From assembly GCA_016758965.1 (NCBI GenBank), contig JAEPRB010000379.1, forward strand, positions 1 to 28,606: a DNA stretch of 28,606 nucleotides, given 5' to 3'. The translations under genes and the position numbers were made by a program. This document shows, piece after piece, positions 18,801 to 25,684 of this stretch. The stretch comes from Circinella minor. Its lineage: Eukaryota > Mucoromycota > Mucoromycetes > Mucorales > Lichtheimiaceae. The notes beneath the pieces are model-generated. The model searched no databases and was not told the DNA's origin. It saw only the letters and a program-made list of their open reading frames with translations. The first letter of the stretch is position 1, and each line of letters begins with the position of its first letter.

Positions 18801-21800
18801 GGCGGTGCCTTTAGAGCTTATTCAACTAATACAATAAATAATAATTGTATAGCATGTGTTAAATTTGGAGATAATTTAACATCAAATGTTGGTTATCCTA
18901 AATTTACTAAATTAATTAACAATACAATTACATTACCTCCATATTATCAAGGTATTGTAGTTGGATTAATTCTTTCTGATGGTTGGTTTCACAAAGGTAA
19001 ACCTCATTGGAATGCTCAATTACAATTTAAACAATCTTTAGATCATTTTCCATATTTTTGGTATGTGTTTAATTTACTATCACATTATTGTACAAAAGTA
19101 CCGACTTTAAAATTTAGTAAACGTTTAAATAAAACAAGTGTTGCTATTAATTTACATACACGTGTATTACCTTGTTTTACTAAAATGCATAGTTTATTCT
19201 ATGTAAATGAAGTAAAAGTTATTCCAGAAAATATTTATGATTTATTAACTCCAGTGGCTTTAGCTCATTGGATTCAAGGTGATGGAGTAGCCAGATCTCA
19301 TGGATTAATTATTTGTACTGATTCATATAAAATTGAAGATGTTACAAAACTAATTAATGTTCTTAAAATTCGATATAATATTGATTGTATTTTAAGATTT
19401 CATACACCTACTCAACCTAGAATTACTATTCGAGCTAAATCAATAGGAATTTTACGAAACCTTGTTATACCATATATGCATAATTCAATGTTATATAAAT
19501 TGGGGTTAAATAATAAATAATTTGATTATCTGGATAAACTAAATTTTTAATTAGGATCATTTTTTATTAAAAATAATAATGATATTTGTTTTTCATTAAA
19601 ACAAAGAACACATAAATTGCTATTTGAAGCATTTAAAATTATTTTTAATACAAAAGTTAATATTGATACTTCAGGGAATTATGATAAATTTGCAGTTAGT
19701 TCTGTTAAAGATATTCAAAGAGTAGTAAATTTTTTCTCTTTTTCTAATTTACATCCTCTTGTTGGTTATAAATTAACACAATATAATAATTGGATTGAAA
19801 AGATTAAAGAAAGTTCACGATATAAAAATGTGAAACTACCTTAATTGTAATATCGACATTAAATAAATAAAATAGTAAAAAATAAAATTAATAAAATATC
19901 TAAAGACGTTATGAGCTCCATTAAACTTAATAGTTTAATAGCAAATTGGGTGAATTGCAAGGAAATCTCTAATTTAGAGACAATTTGCAGCGAAGCGTAT
20001 ATCAGTACTTTAAGGATATACGAACGTTCAACGACTAATCGGTGAGCTGTACTAGCAATAAGCCGGACACGAGTGCCCAACGACATAGTCAACTTAATAT
20101 TAAAATAAATTTAAGTTAGAAATGGTCGATGACATAGTCTAAACTGACCGGTGACGGTCAGAAGATACAGTTAAATGCTGTATCGATAATAAAAATTGTC
20201 ATCTGGGGAGGTTTCAGTGTAGATAATGCTACTCTAAACCGATTCTTCAGTCTTCACTACTTATTACCATTCATCTTAGCCGCTTTAGCTGTAATGCATT
20301 TAATTACTTTACACGAACATGGATCAAGTAATCCTTTAGGAATTACAGCAAATGCTGATAGATTATATATGCATCCTTACTATACATTTAAAGATTTAGT
20401 AACTATTTTCTTATTCTTCTTAGTATTAGGATTATTCTTATTCTATGCCCCAAATAAACTTGGTCAAACTTCAGGGATGGCCGTTCAACAAAGTAATTTG
20501 TTGAATTATGATATCGCTGTATGCTGGGACAGTTTAGATATTATTAGTACTCGAAATGTAAGTGCAATTTTAGTGCCCTTTTCAGTTAAAATCTATAATA
20601 TTGTAGACCAATCAGCAGGAAACCAACGAGATTTTTATAATACGATGGGATCCTCAGAGACTACACGCGATATTTCCGATTTAATCTTGCCAAAGTCTAA
20701 TACAAAAGACACTAATGGCTCAGATAAAAATGAAGATTTTAATTATTGGTTAGCCGGACTAATCGATGGAGATGGAACACTCTCAGTATATAAAAGCAAT
20801 GCTCAAGTATGTGAAATTACTTTGGGTGAAGAAGATGTTAAAACTTTATACAAAATTAAACAAAGATTCCATGGGTCTGTTTTAAAAAGAAGTAAAGTTA
20901 AAGCTTATAGATGGAGAGTGTCCAAAAAATTATATGTAACAGATGTTATTAATTCTATTAATGGTAAATTATTAACTTACTTAAAACACGTACAATTAGT
21001 TAAAGTTTGTAATAAATTAAACATTGAACCAATTATTACTAATAAAATTAGTAAAAATAATAGTTGGTTTACTGGATTTTTTGATGCTGAAGGTTATTTT
21101 AGTATTAGAAATAATTATACTTTAACAATTAGTGTGAGTCAAAAATCTAAAGATATTTTAGAAGAAATTCAAAAAGAATTTGGAGTCGGTAATATTTACT
21201 ATGATAAAAGTTGGAATGGCTATAATTATGTCATTACAGATTTACAAGGAATTAAAACAATGCTTACATATTTTGAAAAATATCCATTAAAAACAATAAA
21301 ACATCCGGACTTCATTACAATAAGAAGATTAGTTTTATTTATTGAAAGAGGTTATCATTTAAAAAATCATCCTCTCAAAGATAAAATTGATAACTTAATT
21401 AAAATCTTTAAAAATCGGAAAAAGATATAGTCCACTAAACGCATCCCGATAATTATATTCCAGCTAATCCAATGCAAACTCCTGCATCTATTGTACCAGA
21501 GTGGTTAAAAGATGCCTCTCATTAAAAATCTCGCTATATGCTTGGAAATCCTTCCCATTATCGTATCGATACTTTAAAGTAATAATTCGATCGAGAAAGG
21601 CTACAAGCAAGTAAAATTTATAAATTTGACTTCAGAGATTGCACGCGAGATGTAGATATAAATCTACAAAGATACAATCCAAACTTAATTAGATCCCCAA
21701 TGGGACCTTCTTTGCTCAATCTGTTTTTATAGTACTTCGACAAGAGATAAAAAAAGATTGTCAAGAGAAGAAAGACAACTTATTAAATTGTCTTCCAATA

Positions 21801-23096
21801 GTTCTCAAGCACTTATTGGTATTTTACTTGGAGATGGCCATCTTCAAAAAAGATCTTCAACAGCTAATAGTAGATTTATGTTTGCTCAAACATCCGTAGA
21901 TCACAAAGCTTATTATGAATTTGTGTTTAAATTATTTAAGCCATATTGTACAGCTGATATGAAATCATATTTAAAAACTTGGACAGACAAAAGAAATGGA
22001 GAAGTTTATCAATCCTTATCTTTTGCTACGATGGCTTTACCTTGTTTTAATATTTTTAGAGAGTCTTTTTATCCAAATGGGAAAAAAATTGTACCTGTTA
22101 ATATTGATGAATTATTAACAGATATTAGTTTAGCTTATTGGATTATGGATGATGGATCTAAACAAGGAAAAGGTATTCACCTAAATGTGTATGCTTTTTC
22201 TGAAGAAGACATTAAAAGACTTACTGATACATTATCCAATAAATTTGGATTAAAGTGTTCTGTTCATACACCTAAAAATAAACCAAGCCCGAGGGGCTCG
22301 CACCTTCGGGTCTGCACCCCCGGTGCAAGAATTTATTTAAAGGCTGAATCAATGATTCAGTTGAGAACTATTGTGAAACATCATATGCATCCTTCGATGT
22401 ATTACAAAATTGATTAAATCAATTAAGTGAAGATCTTCTACCATTCTATGCAATTCTACGATCAATTCCTGATAAATTAGGAGGAGTAATTGCTATGTTT
22501 GGTTCTCTATTAATTCTTTTAGCTATGCCAGTATTAGATACTTCAAGAGTTAGAGGTTCAGCATTCCGACCATTAATGAAATTAGCATTCTGGTTATTAG
22601 TAGTAGATTTCTTAATCTTACTATGGTGTGGTAGATTTTAATTGACTGCCGTTCCTGTGGATTCTTTGAATCACGGAATTATTACATTACTAAATGCTAA
22701 AACATCCTTAGATATTAAGTACTTTTAAGCTTGAAAGAAATATATTAAATTGTATACTTGTTTATTAAGCATAAGTAACAATCTTAATAATTGGATTATT
22801 AGCAAGAAACCTGTATTAATCAGGGATCTTCAGAGACTACATGTAATGCCCATCTACAAAGTAGATGGTGAAGAGATAGTCCAAATTTTATTATTTTAAT
22901 CTTTGTAAAGTTTAAACTTTACAAAATATTCATAAAGTAAATTTAGGGTCAACACGTTGAAGAGCCTTTCATTACTTTAGGTCAATTTGCTACTGGATTC
23001 TATTTTGCTTGGTTCTTAATCTTATTACCAGCTGTTGGAATTATCGAAAACACATTGATGGATTTAAATGATCCATCACATATTTATCGTACCTAA
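12900..23096 (+). CDS. cob: Apocytochrome b (eight exons)
   Basis: Exons: 12900-13100, 15612-15803, 17089-17106, 18009-18087, 20199-20464, 21442-21505, 22433-22629 and 22947-23096, total 1167 nt, 388 aa. Apocytochrome b is the haem b-bearing core of the bc1 complex in the inner membrane. Landmarks are [26 protein letters not shown], the haem-ligand regions ([27 protein letters not shown]), [33 protein letters not shown] and [16 protein letters not shown]. Every 5' exon ends in T and every intron in G. Exon 3 is an 18-nt micro-exon encoding YVLPWG. Insertion positions 393 and 490 coincide with common fungal cob intron sites. The 3' end overlaps a 319-aa ORF. Confidence 0.95.
13328..13924 (+). 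pseudogene. Resident LAGLIDADG endonuclease, N-terminal half
   Basis: First motif [14 protein letters not shown] (about residues 54-67) and the intact first domain to the second motif YWLLGFVD, where the gene is cut. The natural continuation, [13 protein letters not shown], resumes at 14705 in the same frame. The Gly-Glu codons expected between are missing. The start is uncertain: the ORF opens near a TTG at 13328, and no ATG is present before the first motif. Confidence 0.85.
13950..14627 (+). CDS. Nested LAGLIDADG endonuclease (225 aa)
   Basis: A different LAGLIDADG subfamily from its host gene. It has the pre-motif segment [17 protein letters not shown], first motif [13 protein letters not shown], and second motif [18 protein letters not shown] with both catalytic acidic residues. 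It ends ...[13 protein letters not shown], the typical C-terminus. It should make a site-specific DNA break, and may act as a maturase. It lies inside the second LAGLIDADG motif of the resident gene (insert about 13925-14704, 780 nt). The insert's first 60 nt stay open in the host frame to a TAA at 13982, overlapping this ORF in another frame. The ATG at 13950 gives a stand-alone start. A paralogue is nested the same way at 18777-19520. Confidence 0.88.
   Translation: MESLGIVVWGSNLGSNVGKKLSKKELNMIQLSSENKGIIVGLLLSDGWLGFSNQRSKNTRLGLKQSFDNFNYVWYVFTQLTHFCNSYPYSISGIRNHNKYFAVCLQTRALSCLTELHTLFYPNKTKIIPNNIYDLLTPVALAHWIIGDGSARSTGLVLCTDSYTIQEVVKLTNVLKIKYHLECTIRYHRPGHPRIYIRKQSIETLRIIVNPYIIPSMRYKLQNEG
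14779..14916. repeat. Two GC hairpin elements in the broken endonuclease gene
   Basis: Positions 14779-14829 (..CCCGGCGGCCGAGCCCAAAG..) and 14866-14916 (CGGCCCCGGCGGGCCGAG.. with ..CCTTCGGGG) are GC islands with self-complementary arms in an AT-rich gene. They interrupt the coding sequence after SRSLMEA and after YLLNLPS. Confidence 0.8.
15161..15224. repeat. GC element inserted in frame in an endonuclease gene
   Basis: The reverse complement of 10597-10659, perfect over 63 bp. The open frame of the endonuclease fragment (14994-15572) continues through it as an Arg/Ala/Pro-rich stretch. Confidence 0.93.
15804..16682 (+). CDS. GIY-YIG homing endonuclease fused to cob exon 2
   Basis: Read in frame from cob exon 2; the intron-encoded part is 292 aa. 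It should cleave the intronless cob allele to promote homing. Numbered from MRDVNYGW at 15615, the catalytic domain has GIY at 127-129 and YIG at 140-142 ([15 protein letters not shown]), then RFYSRFYKH and [15 protein letters not shown], including the conserved Arg and Glu. NUMOD-type DNA-binding repeats follow ([13 protein letters not shown].., [13 protein letters not shown]..) and a C-terminal helix-turn-helix-like segment ([15 protein letters not shown]). A GC element at about 16461-16512 is inserted in frame in the NUMOD region ([16 protein letters not shown]) without breaking it, so the gene may still be active. Confidence 0.9.
   Translation: MENTCLKWLDSEVECLIMTSNIIVSPKLKSLLDNNKIKPIAVFEELNKEEVKENLRSKTRKKSGIYGIFNIITGDFYIGSAVSNRFYSRFYKHLLRGLGNKKIAIDLDRYRIESFAFVILEYYPVEITKKNNPELMALETYWIKTYSPTYNILLEAGNSLGYQHSEEIKQKMKDIYSDERRERIGLLNKGKSLTDSVKTQLREKALNRSDEVKNKYRLAEGPSAPLPGGQSGPRASSKPVTVYNQDGTVYMKFSGIRVMAKHFGCDHKTINKVIDTDKLFKKQWYVKLDKTN
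16461..16512. repeat. GC hairpin in frame in the GIY-YIG gene
   Basis: GAGGGGCCTTCGGCCCCTC is a perfect hairpin, followed by a second GC-rich arm pair (GGAGGCCAG..). The reading frame is kept. Confidence 0.85.
17107..18008 (+). mobile_element. cob intron 3 (group I, position 411)
   Basis: 902 nt. Core: CTATATGCTGGGACA near 17151, ATCAGCAGGAAA at 17214, CCTCAGAGACTATATG at 17233 and GAGAAAGTCC at 17275, so the ribozyme core lies before the ORF. The exon 3 frame meets TAG at once, so the ORF is not an exon fusion. Confidence 0.9.
17321..17980 (+). CDS. LAGLIDADG endonuclease in cob intron 3
   Basis: The frame is open from 17321, after a TAA at 17318, to a TAA at 17978. Conserved sequence begins at [21 protein letters not shown]. 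Both motifs are present: [10 protein letters not shown] and [16 protein letters not shown]. The end [16 protein letters not shown] is typical. No in-frame ATG lies before the first motif, so it uses a non-ATG start (GTG at 17408 is one candidate) or is translated after the core in some other way. No internal stop or GC insertion is seen, so it may be functional. Confidence 0.85.
   Translation, partial: KQYYAEYLLYSAITPVIISNGAPKLPQKIVDLIIGSLLGDASVEKRGNSARIEFKQGFNHASYLYFIYYQFLFWNLASTTAPVPFKIKDSKDGKHLAVRFRSRTSVKYTWFRNLFYPEGKKIVPSNIADYLTPRGLAYWIMDDGGYHASGLIIHTNSYTKKDVELLQFVLLNKFKIKTNIWSKYNYYILYVPASNLPTVRKLVLPYIHSSIKYKVHANK
18088..18662 (+). pseudogene. Resident LAGLIDADG endonuclease of intron 4, N-terminal half (fused to exon 4)
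   Basis: In frame with cob exon 4. First motif [13 protein letters not shown] and a full first domain, up to the second motif NWIVGFTI, where the insert begins. The C-terminal half resumes as [10 protein letters not shown] at 19554 in the same frame; the Gly-Glu codons between are missing. Under mitochondrial code 4 the frame passes through a TGA at 18771-18773 (Trp) and continues into the nested gene to 19520. Exon 4, this half and the nested endonuclease would then be one continuous frame. Confidence 0.85.
18774..19520 (+). CDS. Nested LAGLIDADG endonuclease in intron 4
   Basis: Same subfamily as 13950-14627. It has the pre-motif [19 protein letters not shown], motif [15 protein letters not shown], second motif [20 protein letters not shown] and end [15 protein letters not shown]. 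There is no ATG near the start. With TGA read as Trp it is the continuation of the upstream resident half, which explains how it could be translated from cob exon 4. The insert spans about 18663-19553 (891 nt) and replaces the two codons for the catalytic acid and its Gly in the resident gene. The motifs are intact, so it may be active. Confidence 0.87.
   Translation, partial: SLPKPQLAKGGAFRAYSTNTINNNCIACVKFGDNLTSNVGYPKFTKLINNTITLPPYYQGIVVGLILSDGWFHKGKPHWNAQLQFKQSLDHFPYFWYVFNLLSHYCTKVPTLKFSKRLNKTSVAINLHTRVLPCFTKMHSLFYVNEVKVIPENIYDLLTPVALAHWIQGDGVARSHGLIICTDSYKIEDVTKLINVLKIRYNIDCILRFHTPTQPRITIRAKSIGILRNLVIPYMHNSMLYKLGLNNK
19554..19844 (+). pseudogene. Resident LAGLIDADG endonuclease of intron 4, C-terminal half
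   Basis: The continuation of 18088-18662: [17 protein letters not shown], then [41 protein letters not shown] and end. The frame is open and undamaged but detached from any start, so it is not expected to be translated as part of a working enzyme unless the insert is removed from the RNA. Confidence 0.85.
20465..21430 (+). CDS. LAGLIDADG endonuclease fused to cob exon 5
   Basis: Continuous with exon 5. Numbered from the in-frame Met at 20294, the fusion is 378 aa with 321 from the intron. The first about 85 intron-encoded residues translate the ribozyme core itself. The endonuclease follows: motif [14 protein letters not shown] (LAGLIDGDG at 153-161) and [14 protein letters not shown] (about 260-267), both with acidic catalytic residues, separated by the usual about 100 residues. 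It ends [18 protein letters not shown] at a TAG just before the 3' core strand. It looks intact and probably has homing or maturase function. Confidence 0.9.
   Translation, partial: QTSGMAVQQSNLLNYDIAVCWDSLDIISTRNVSAILVPFSVKIYNIVDQSAGNQRDFYNTMGSSETTRDISDLILPKSNTKDTNGSDKNEDFNYWLAGLIDGDGTLSVYKSNAQVCEITLGEEDVKTLYKIKQRFHGSVLKRSKVKAYRWRVSKKLYVTDVINSINGKLLTYLKHVQLVKVCNKLNIEPIITNKISKNNSWFTGFFDAEGYFSIRNNYTLTISVSQKSKDILEEIQKEFGVGNIYYDKSWNGYNYVITDLQGIKTMLTYFEKYPLKTIKHPDFITIRRLVLFIERGYHLKNHPLKDKIDNLIKIFKNRKKI
20465..21441 (+). mobile_element. cob intron 5 (group I, position 756)
   Basis: 977 nt. The 5' core motifs (GCTGTATGCTGGGACAG near 20515, CAATCAGCAGGAAACC near 20608 and CCTCAGAGACTACACGCG near 20652) are inside the endonuclease reading frame. 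The 3' element AAAGATATAGTCC (21421-21433) overlaps its stop codon. Exon T before, G at 21441. Confidence 0.9.
21758..22417 (+). CDS. LAGLIDADG endonuclease in cob intron 6
   Basis: 219 aa from a TTG; the frame is open upstream as far as about 21698 (..[16 protein letters not shown]), so the true start is uncertain and non-ATG. Motifs are [15 protein letters not shown] and [15 protein letters not shown]. The C-terminus is [15 protein letters not shown] element at 22287-22328 is inserted in frame near the end ([15 protein letters not shown]), between the DNA-binding strands. All catalytic residues are kept. Confidence 0.87.
   Translation: MSREERQLIKLSSNSSQALIGILLGDGHLQKRSSTANSRFMFAQTSVDHKAYYEFVFKLFKPYCTADMKSYLKTWTDKRNGEVYQSLSFATMALPCFNIFRESFYPNGKKIVPVNIDELLTDISLAYWIMDDGSKQGKGIHLNVYAFSEEDIKRLTDTLSNKFGLKCSVHTPKNKPSPRGSHLRVCTPGARIYLKAESMIQLRTIVKHHMHPSMYYKID
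22284..22328. repeat. GC element in frame in the intron 6 endonuclease
   Basis: A GC-rich, hairpin-forming block (AGCCCGAGGGGCT.. and ..CACCCCCGGTG) adding about 15 codons without breaking the frame. Confidence 0.8.
22630..22946 (+). mobile_element. cob intron 7 (group I, ORF-less, position 1017)
   Basis: 317 nt, little more than a ribozyme core: CTTCAGAGACTACATGTAATG near 22829 and AGAGATAGTCC at 22871. Exon 7 ends ..TGGTGT and exon 8 begins GGTCAACAC. No endonuclease remnant is seen. Confidence 0.88.
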
Positions 23097-24027
23097 TATT
23101 AATACTTTAAACAAATATAGTTATAGTTTTGCTTCTGTATTATTTGTCCCTACTATTTCATCAGAATCTCTAAATATTAATGTTACGGAATTTATTAATT
23201 TCTTAAAGGATAATTCAATCATGATTTTTAGTGGAACATTAGGATTAGTATTATTCTTTATTTATCTGAGTTCTGCCCCTAACCCATCTAATACAAATTC
23301 TTCATCAAAAAGTACTATTAATGTAAATTTTGGAGAAGGTGGTGCAGGGTCTTCTTCTAATACTCCTTCTAATTCTTCTAATACTAAATCTTCAAGTTGG
23401 GGACCAGGAGCTACGGCTATGGGTGTTACAGGAACTTTTACTACAGCTGCTGCTACTATGGCAAAAAACAATCCTAGAGCTGCAGTTGCTACTGCAGGTA
23501 TTGGTGCAGCAACCGGTGTTTCTATTTATGTAGCAGGAGAAATTCTTCAAGGTATTAAAGAAGAAAGAAAAGATATTAGAGATATGCATGAAAGATCTAG
23601 TAGTCCTCCGCCAGATGGAAACTTCAAAGTTAATTCTCCAAATGAAGATGGTTATAATTTTATCGAATTAATTTTTAAATTCATTTCAAATCCACAAGAT
23701 TTCCCTATTTTATTAAAAGAATATCTTACAGGTAGTGATGGAAATCCTACTCCTATTTTAATTTTACTAATTTGTTCTTTTGCATTTTGGGGAATTATTT
23801 GTTGTTTCTTCTTAATTATGAGTATGCTAAGTAAACAATTTAAAATTGAAGAACGAGAATTTGTAATGAGTAGACCTTTATTACATAAATTAGTTTGCTT
23901 TACAATTTCATTAAGAGATTGGAACAATTTTGTATTCTTAATCTTAACCTTATTCTGTTTCATTGGAATTTTAGGAAATTGTTATGTTTTAAACGAATTA
24001 TTTTGGTTTACTGATTCCCATAAATAA
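23068..24027 (+). CDS. Hypothetical membrane protein overlapping the cob 3' end (319 aa)
   Basis: Not recognised. The longest frame starts at an ATG 29 nt inside cob exon 8 (+1 frame); an alternative start is the ATG at 23221. Features: membrane segment 51-69; a Ser/Asn/Gly-rich linker 70-112; a long Ala/Thr/Gly segment 114-160 (..[21 protein letters not shown]) followed by a charged patch [13 protein letters not shown]; then two membrane segments, 228-253 and 287-312. The overlap suggests co-transcription and possibly coupled translation with cob. The architecture resembles the 309-aa and 213-aa ORFs. No enzyme motif is visible. Confidence 0.8.
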   Translation: MIHHIFIVPNINTLNKYSYSFASVLFVPTISSESLNINVTEFINFLKDNSIMIFSGTLGLVLFFIYLSSAPNPSNTNSSSKSTINVNFGEGGAGSSSNTPSNSSNTKSSSWGPGATAMGVTGTFTTAAATMAKNNPRAAVATAGIGAATGVSIYVAGEILQGIKEERKDIRDMHERSSSPPPDGNFKVNSPNEDGYNFIELIFKFISNPQDFPILLKEYLTGSDGNPTPILILLICSFAFWGIICCFFLIMSMLSKQFKIEEREFVMSRPLLHKLVCFTISLRDWNNFVFLILTLFCFIGILGNCYVLNELFWFTDSHK

Positions 24028-24360
24028 GAATTAATAATAATTCATTCATTCTGGTATTATAAATAATATTAGATATAAACTTGTATATAACTATATATAA
24101 AAATAAATAATTTCCCCTCTCCCCTGGTACCTTGATTAATGCCTTCACGTGGCGGTACTGTAAGTAAATCTTTTCTTGGTCAAAACCGACAAAAGATTGA
24201 AACTAAATTAATCCTTAATTTATAGGGAGGGCTGTGCAGCTCTATCTCGATTTAAAGGGTATATACATATAAAATCTTAGTCTATATATAAAAATATTTT
24301 TTATAACAATAATTTTTGATTAAATATTTTTATTGATTAAAGGTATTTATATGTAATTTT

Positions 24361-24420
24361 TTGTTTTAAATTTTATTATTTTGTTTTAAATTTTATTATT
24401 TTGTTTTAAATTTTATTATT
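24361..24420. repeat. Three perfect 20-bp tandem repeats
   Basis: The unit TTGTTTTAAATTTTATTATT occurs three times without change, followed by a degenerate fourth unit. Confidence 0.95.
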
Positions 24421-24584
24421 TTATTTTGAATTTGTTAAATAAGATTGATTATATAATATTATATAATAGATAAAACTTTTATTTTGTTATTATACTATAA
24501 TATTTATTTATATTTTAAATCTAAATTTTAAAATAAATTACAACAGATATATTTTAAAAATAGAATAACCAAATTCTTAATTAG

Positions 24585-24676
24585 TTCCCGCCCCGGCGTC
24601 GCCGGGCGGGAACCAGGGCCGCTAAAAATTAAAATTTTTTATTTAAAAATAAATTTTTAAACTGCGCGGCCCGGGT
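24585..24676. repeat. GC hairpins in the spacer
   Basis: GTTCCCGCCCCGGCG and CGCCGGGCGGGAAC form a near-perfect stem at 24585-24613. A second structure, GGGCCGC.....GCGCGGCCC, encloses an AT palindrome at 24617-24673. Confidence 0.85.
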
Positions 24677-24729
24677 TCTAAATTTAATTGTTGTAATAAG
24701 ATAATTACTAAATTTTTAATAATTATCAT

Positions 24730-25365
24730 CTAACAACTATCTGGAGACATAGAAGGGATAATTACATGAGTTTCATCATAATCCGGAAATAATTCTCTCA
24801 TCATTTCTTTAGTCTCCTCCGTAACATCATCCATATTGATCTTTTTGTGTTTTCTAACGGGTTCACTAATAGTTTCATCAATGGATTCACTAATAGATTC
24901 ATTACCAAAATTAAGAAAATCTAAATGATCAAAGTAATTCCAATATAATTCTACTTGTTTAAACTCAAATAGATTATAGTTACAGTATGGATATAATTTA
25001 CCCATAGGTCTCCATTTCCATTCAAATTCTTCAAATAGAATTGAATGATTAATTACTTCTGGTAAAGGATTAATGACTTCTGATAAAGGATTAATAACTT
25101 CAGGTAAAGTCTTAATGACTTCTGGTAAAGTATTAATTGCTTTTGGTAAAGTCTTAAGAATATTAGAAGAATTATAGTTTTCAAGAATTTCTGGTAAAAT
25201 TGTATTTTCTACTTCAACTACTTCGACTGGAATTCCAAAATAGTAGTTAAAGAAGTATTTAATTAATACAATGACCAGTAATCCGGAGAAAGATAAAAAT
25301 AGATTGAAGATAATATAAATAATAATTGGGATTACCGGATATTTTTCCATATCAAATCTAAACAT
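24730..25365 (-). CDS. Hypothetical membrane-anchored repeat protein (211 aa)
   Basis: The only clear gene on the minus strand; function unknown. It has an N-terminal hydrophobic segment (residues 9-40, long enough for one membrane helix) and then five 7-residue repeats of the pattern [T/P]LPEVIN (residues 72-106). A middle region rich in aromatics follows (FEWKWRPMGKLYPYCNYN; WNYFDHLDFLNF), then an acidic C-terminus (ESISESIDETISEP, KEMMRELFPDYDETH). Upstream, ending 9 nt before its ATG, is a 61-nt copy (56/61 identical) of the atp8 leader. This fixes the start and suggests that it is expressed with atp8 signals. Nuclease motifs are absent. Confidence 0.8.
   Translation of the reverse strand: MFRFDMEKYPVIPIIIYIIFNLFLSFSGLLVIVLIKYFFNYYFGIPVEVVEVENTILPEILENYNSSNILKTLPKAINTLPEVIKTLPEVINPLSEVINPLPEVINHSILFEEFEWKWRPMGKLYPYCNYNLFEFKQVELYWNYFDHLDFLNFGNESISESIDETISEPVRKHKKINMDDVTEETKEMMRELFPDYDETHVIIPSMSPDSC
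25048..25152 (-). repeat. In-gene 21-bp repeats (heptapeptide x5)
   Basis: Five consecutive 21-nt units in the 211-aa ORF encode TLPKAIN, TLPEVIK, TLPEVIN, PLSEVIN and PLPEVIN. Units differ by a few bases, and the frame is kept. Confidence 0.9.
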
Positions 25366-25435
25366 AATTGAACAAAATCGATTAATTGGTTAAAGGAAGT
25401 CTTATTTAGGATCAGGAAATATGGAACCTAAAGAC
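25366..25435 (-). promoter_or_regulatory. Copy of the atp8 leader in front of the 211-aa ORF
   Basis: Positions 25375-25435 on the minus strand align without gaps to 985-1045 (56 of 61 identical; only two differences in the 51 nt nearest the gene). Both copies lie at almost the same distance from their start codon (9 and 8 nt). Confidence 0.88.
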
Positions 25436-25465
25436 GGTTAATTATCAGAAGTTTATACTCCTATA

Positions 25466-25600
25466 ATAAAATTTATGTACTTAGTGTACTTAGTGTACCT
25501 TTTTTGTATTAATTAAGATATATTTTAATATTTATGTACTTAGTGTACCTTTTTTGTATTAATTATGAAATATTTTAATAAAAACGTACTTAGTGTGTAG
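25466..25600. repeat. Tandem repeats around GTACTTAGTGTAC
   Basis: Two diverged units of about 55 bp (ATTTATGTACTTAGTGTACC, TTTTTTGTATTAATTA, ATATTTTAAT) and partial third copies. The first unit carries an extra ACTTAGTGT. The core is nearly palindromic. No coding is seen. Confidence 0.8.
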
Positions 25601-25684
25601 ATTATAATTAATCATAATCTCTTTCTTATAAATTTTATTCTATAAGAAGTATAAAAGATATTCTTAATCTTATAAGAATAATAT

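Larger units (their letters stand above)
18088..20198 (+). mobile_element. cob intron 4 (group IA-like, position 490) with nested endonucleases
   Basis: 2111 nt. The ribozyme core is at the 3' side: GGGTGAATTGCAAGG at 19948, ACGACTAATCGGTGAG near 20031 and GATGACATAGTCT near 20129. Exon 4 ends ..GAGT and the next exon starts TCATCTGGG, restoring EFIW. The ORF part contains a resident LAGLIDADG gene split by a second one. Confidence 0.9.
21506..22432 (+). mobile_element. cob intron 6 (group I, position 820)
   Basis: 927 nt. Core motifs are CGCTATATGCTTGGAAATCC near 21530 and TTCAGAGATTGCACGCGAGATG near 21632. The exon 6 frame meets a stop soon after the splice site. The intron ends AAGTGAAG|ATCTTC. 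Confidence 0.88.
24028..24729. other. Spacer after the 319-aa ORF
   Basis: Positions 24111-24250 contain pyrimidine-rich and hairpin-forming sequence (TTTCCCCTCTCCCC; AATCTTTT against AAAAGATT at 24167-24198; GAGGGCTGTGCAGCTCTATC). It is weakly reminiscent of the cox2-cob spacer and could be a 3' processing region. Positions 24361-24420 are tandem repeats. Positions 24585-24676 hold GC hairpins. No gene is seen. Confidence 0.55.

Noticed and set aside
23262..23963. Several ORFs antisense to, or in the second frame of, the 319-aa gene
   Set aside because: Low-complexity shadows of an Ala/Ser-rich coding sequence.
24111..24260. Possible RNase P RNA or other structured RNA
   Set aside because: Hairpins are present, but the conserved P4 signature blocks were not found; kept only as spacer.
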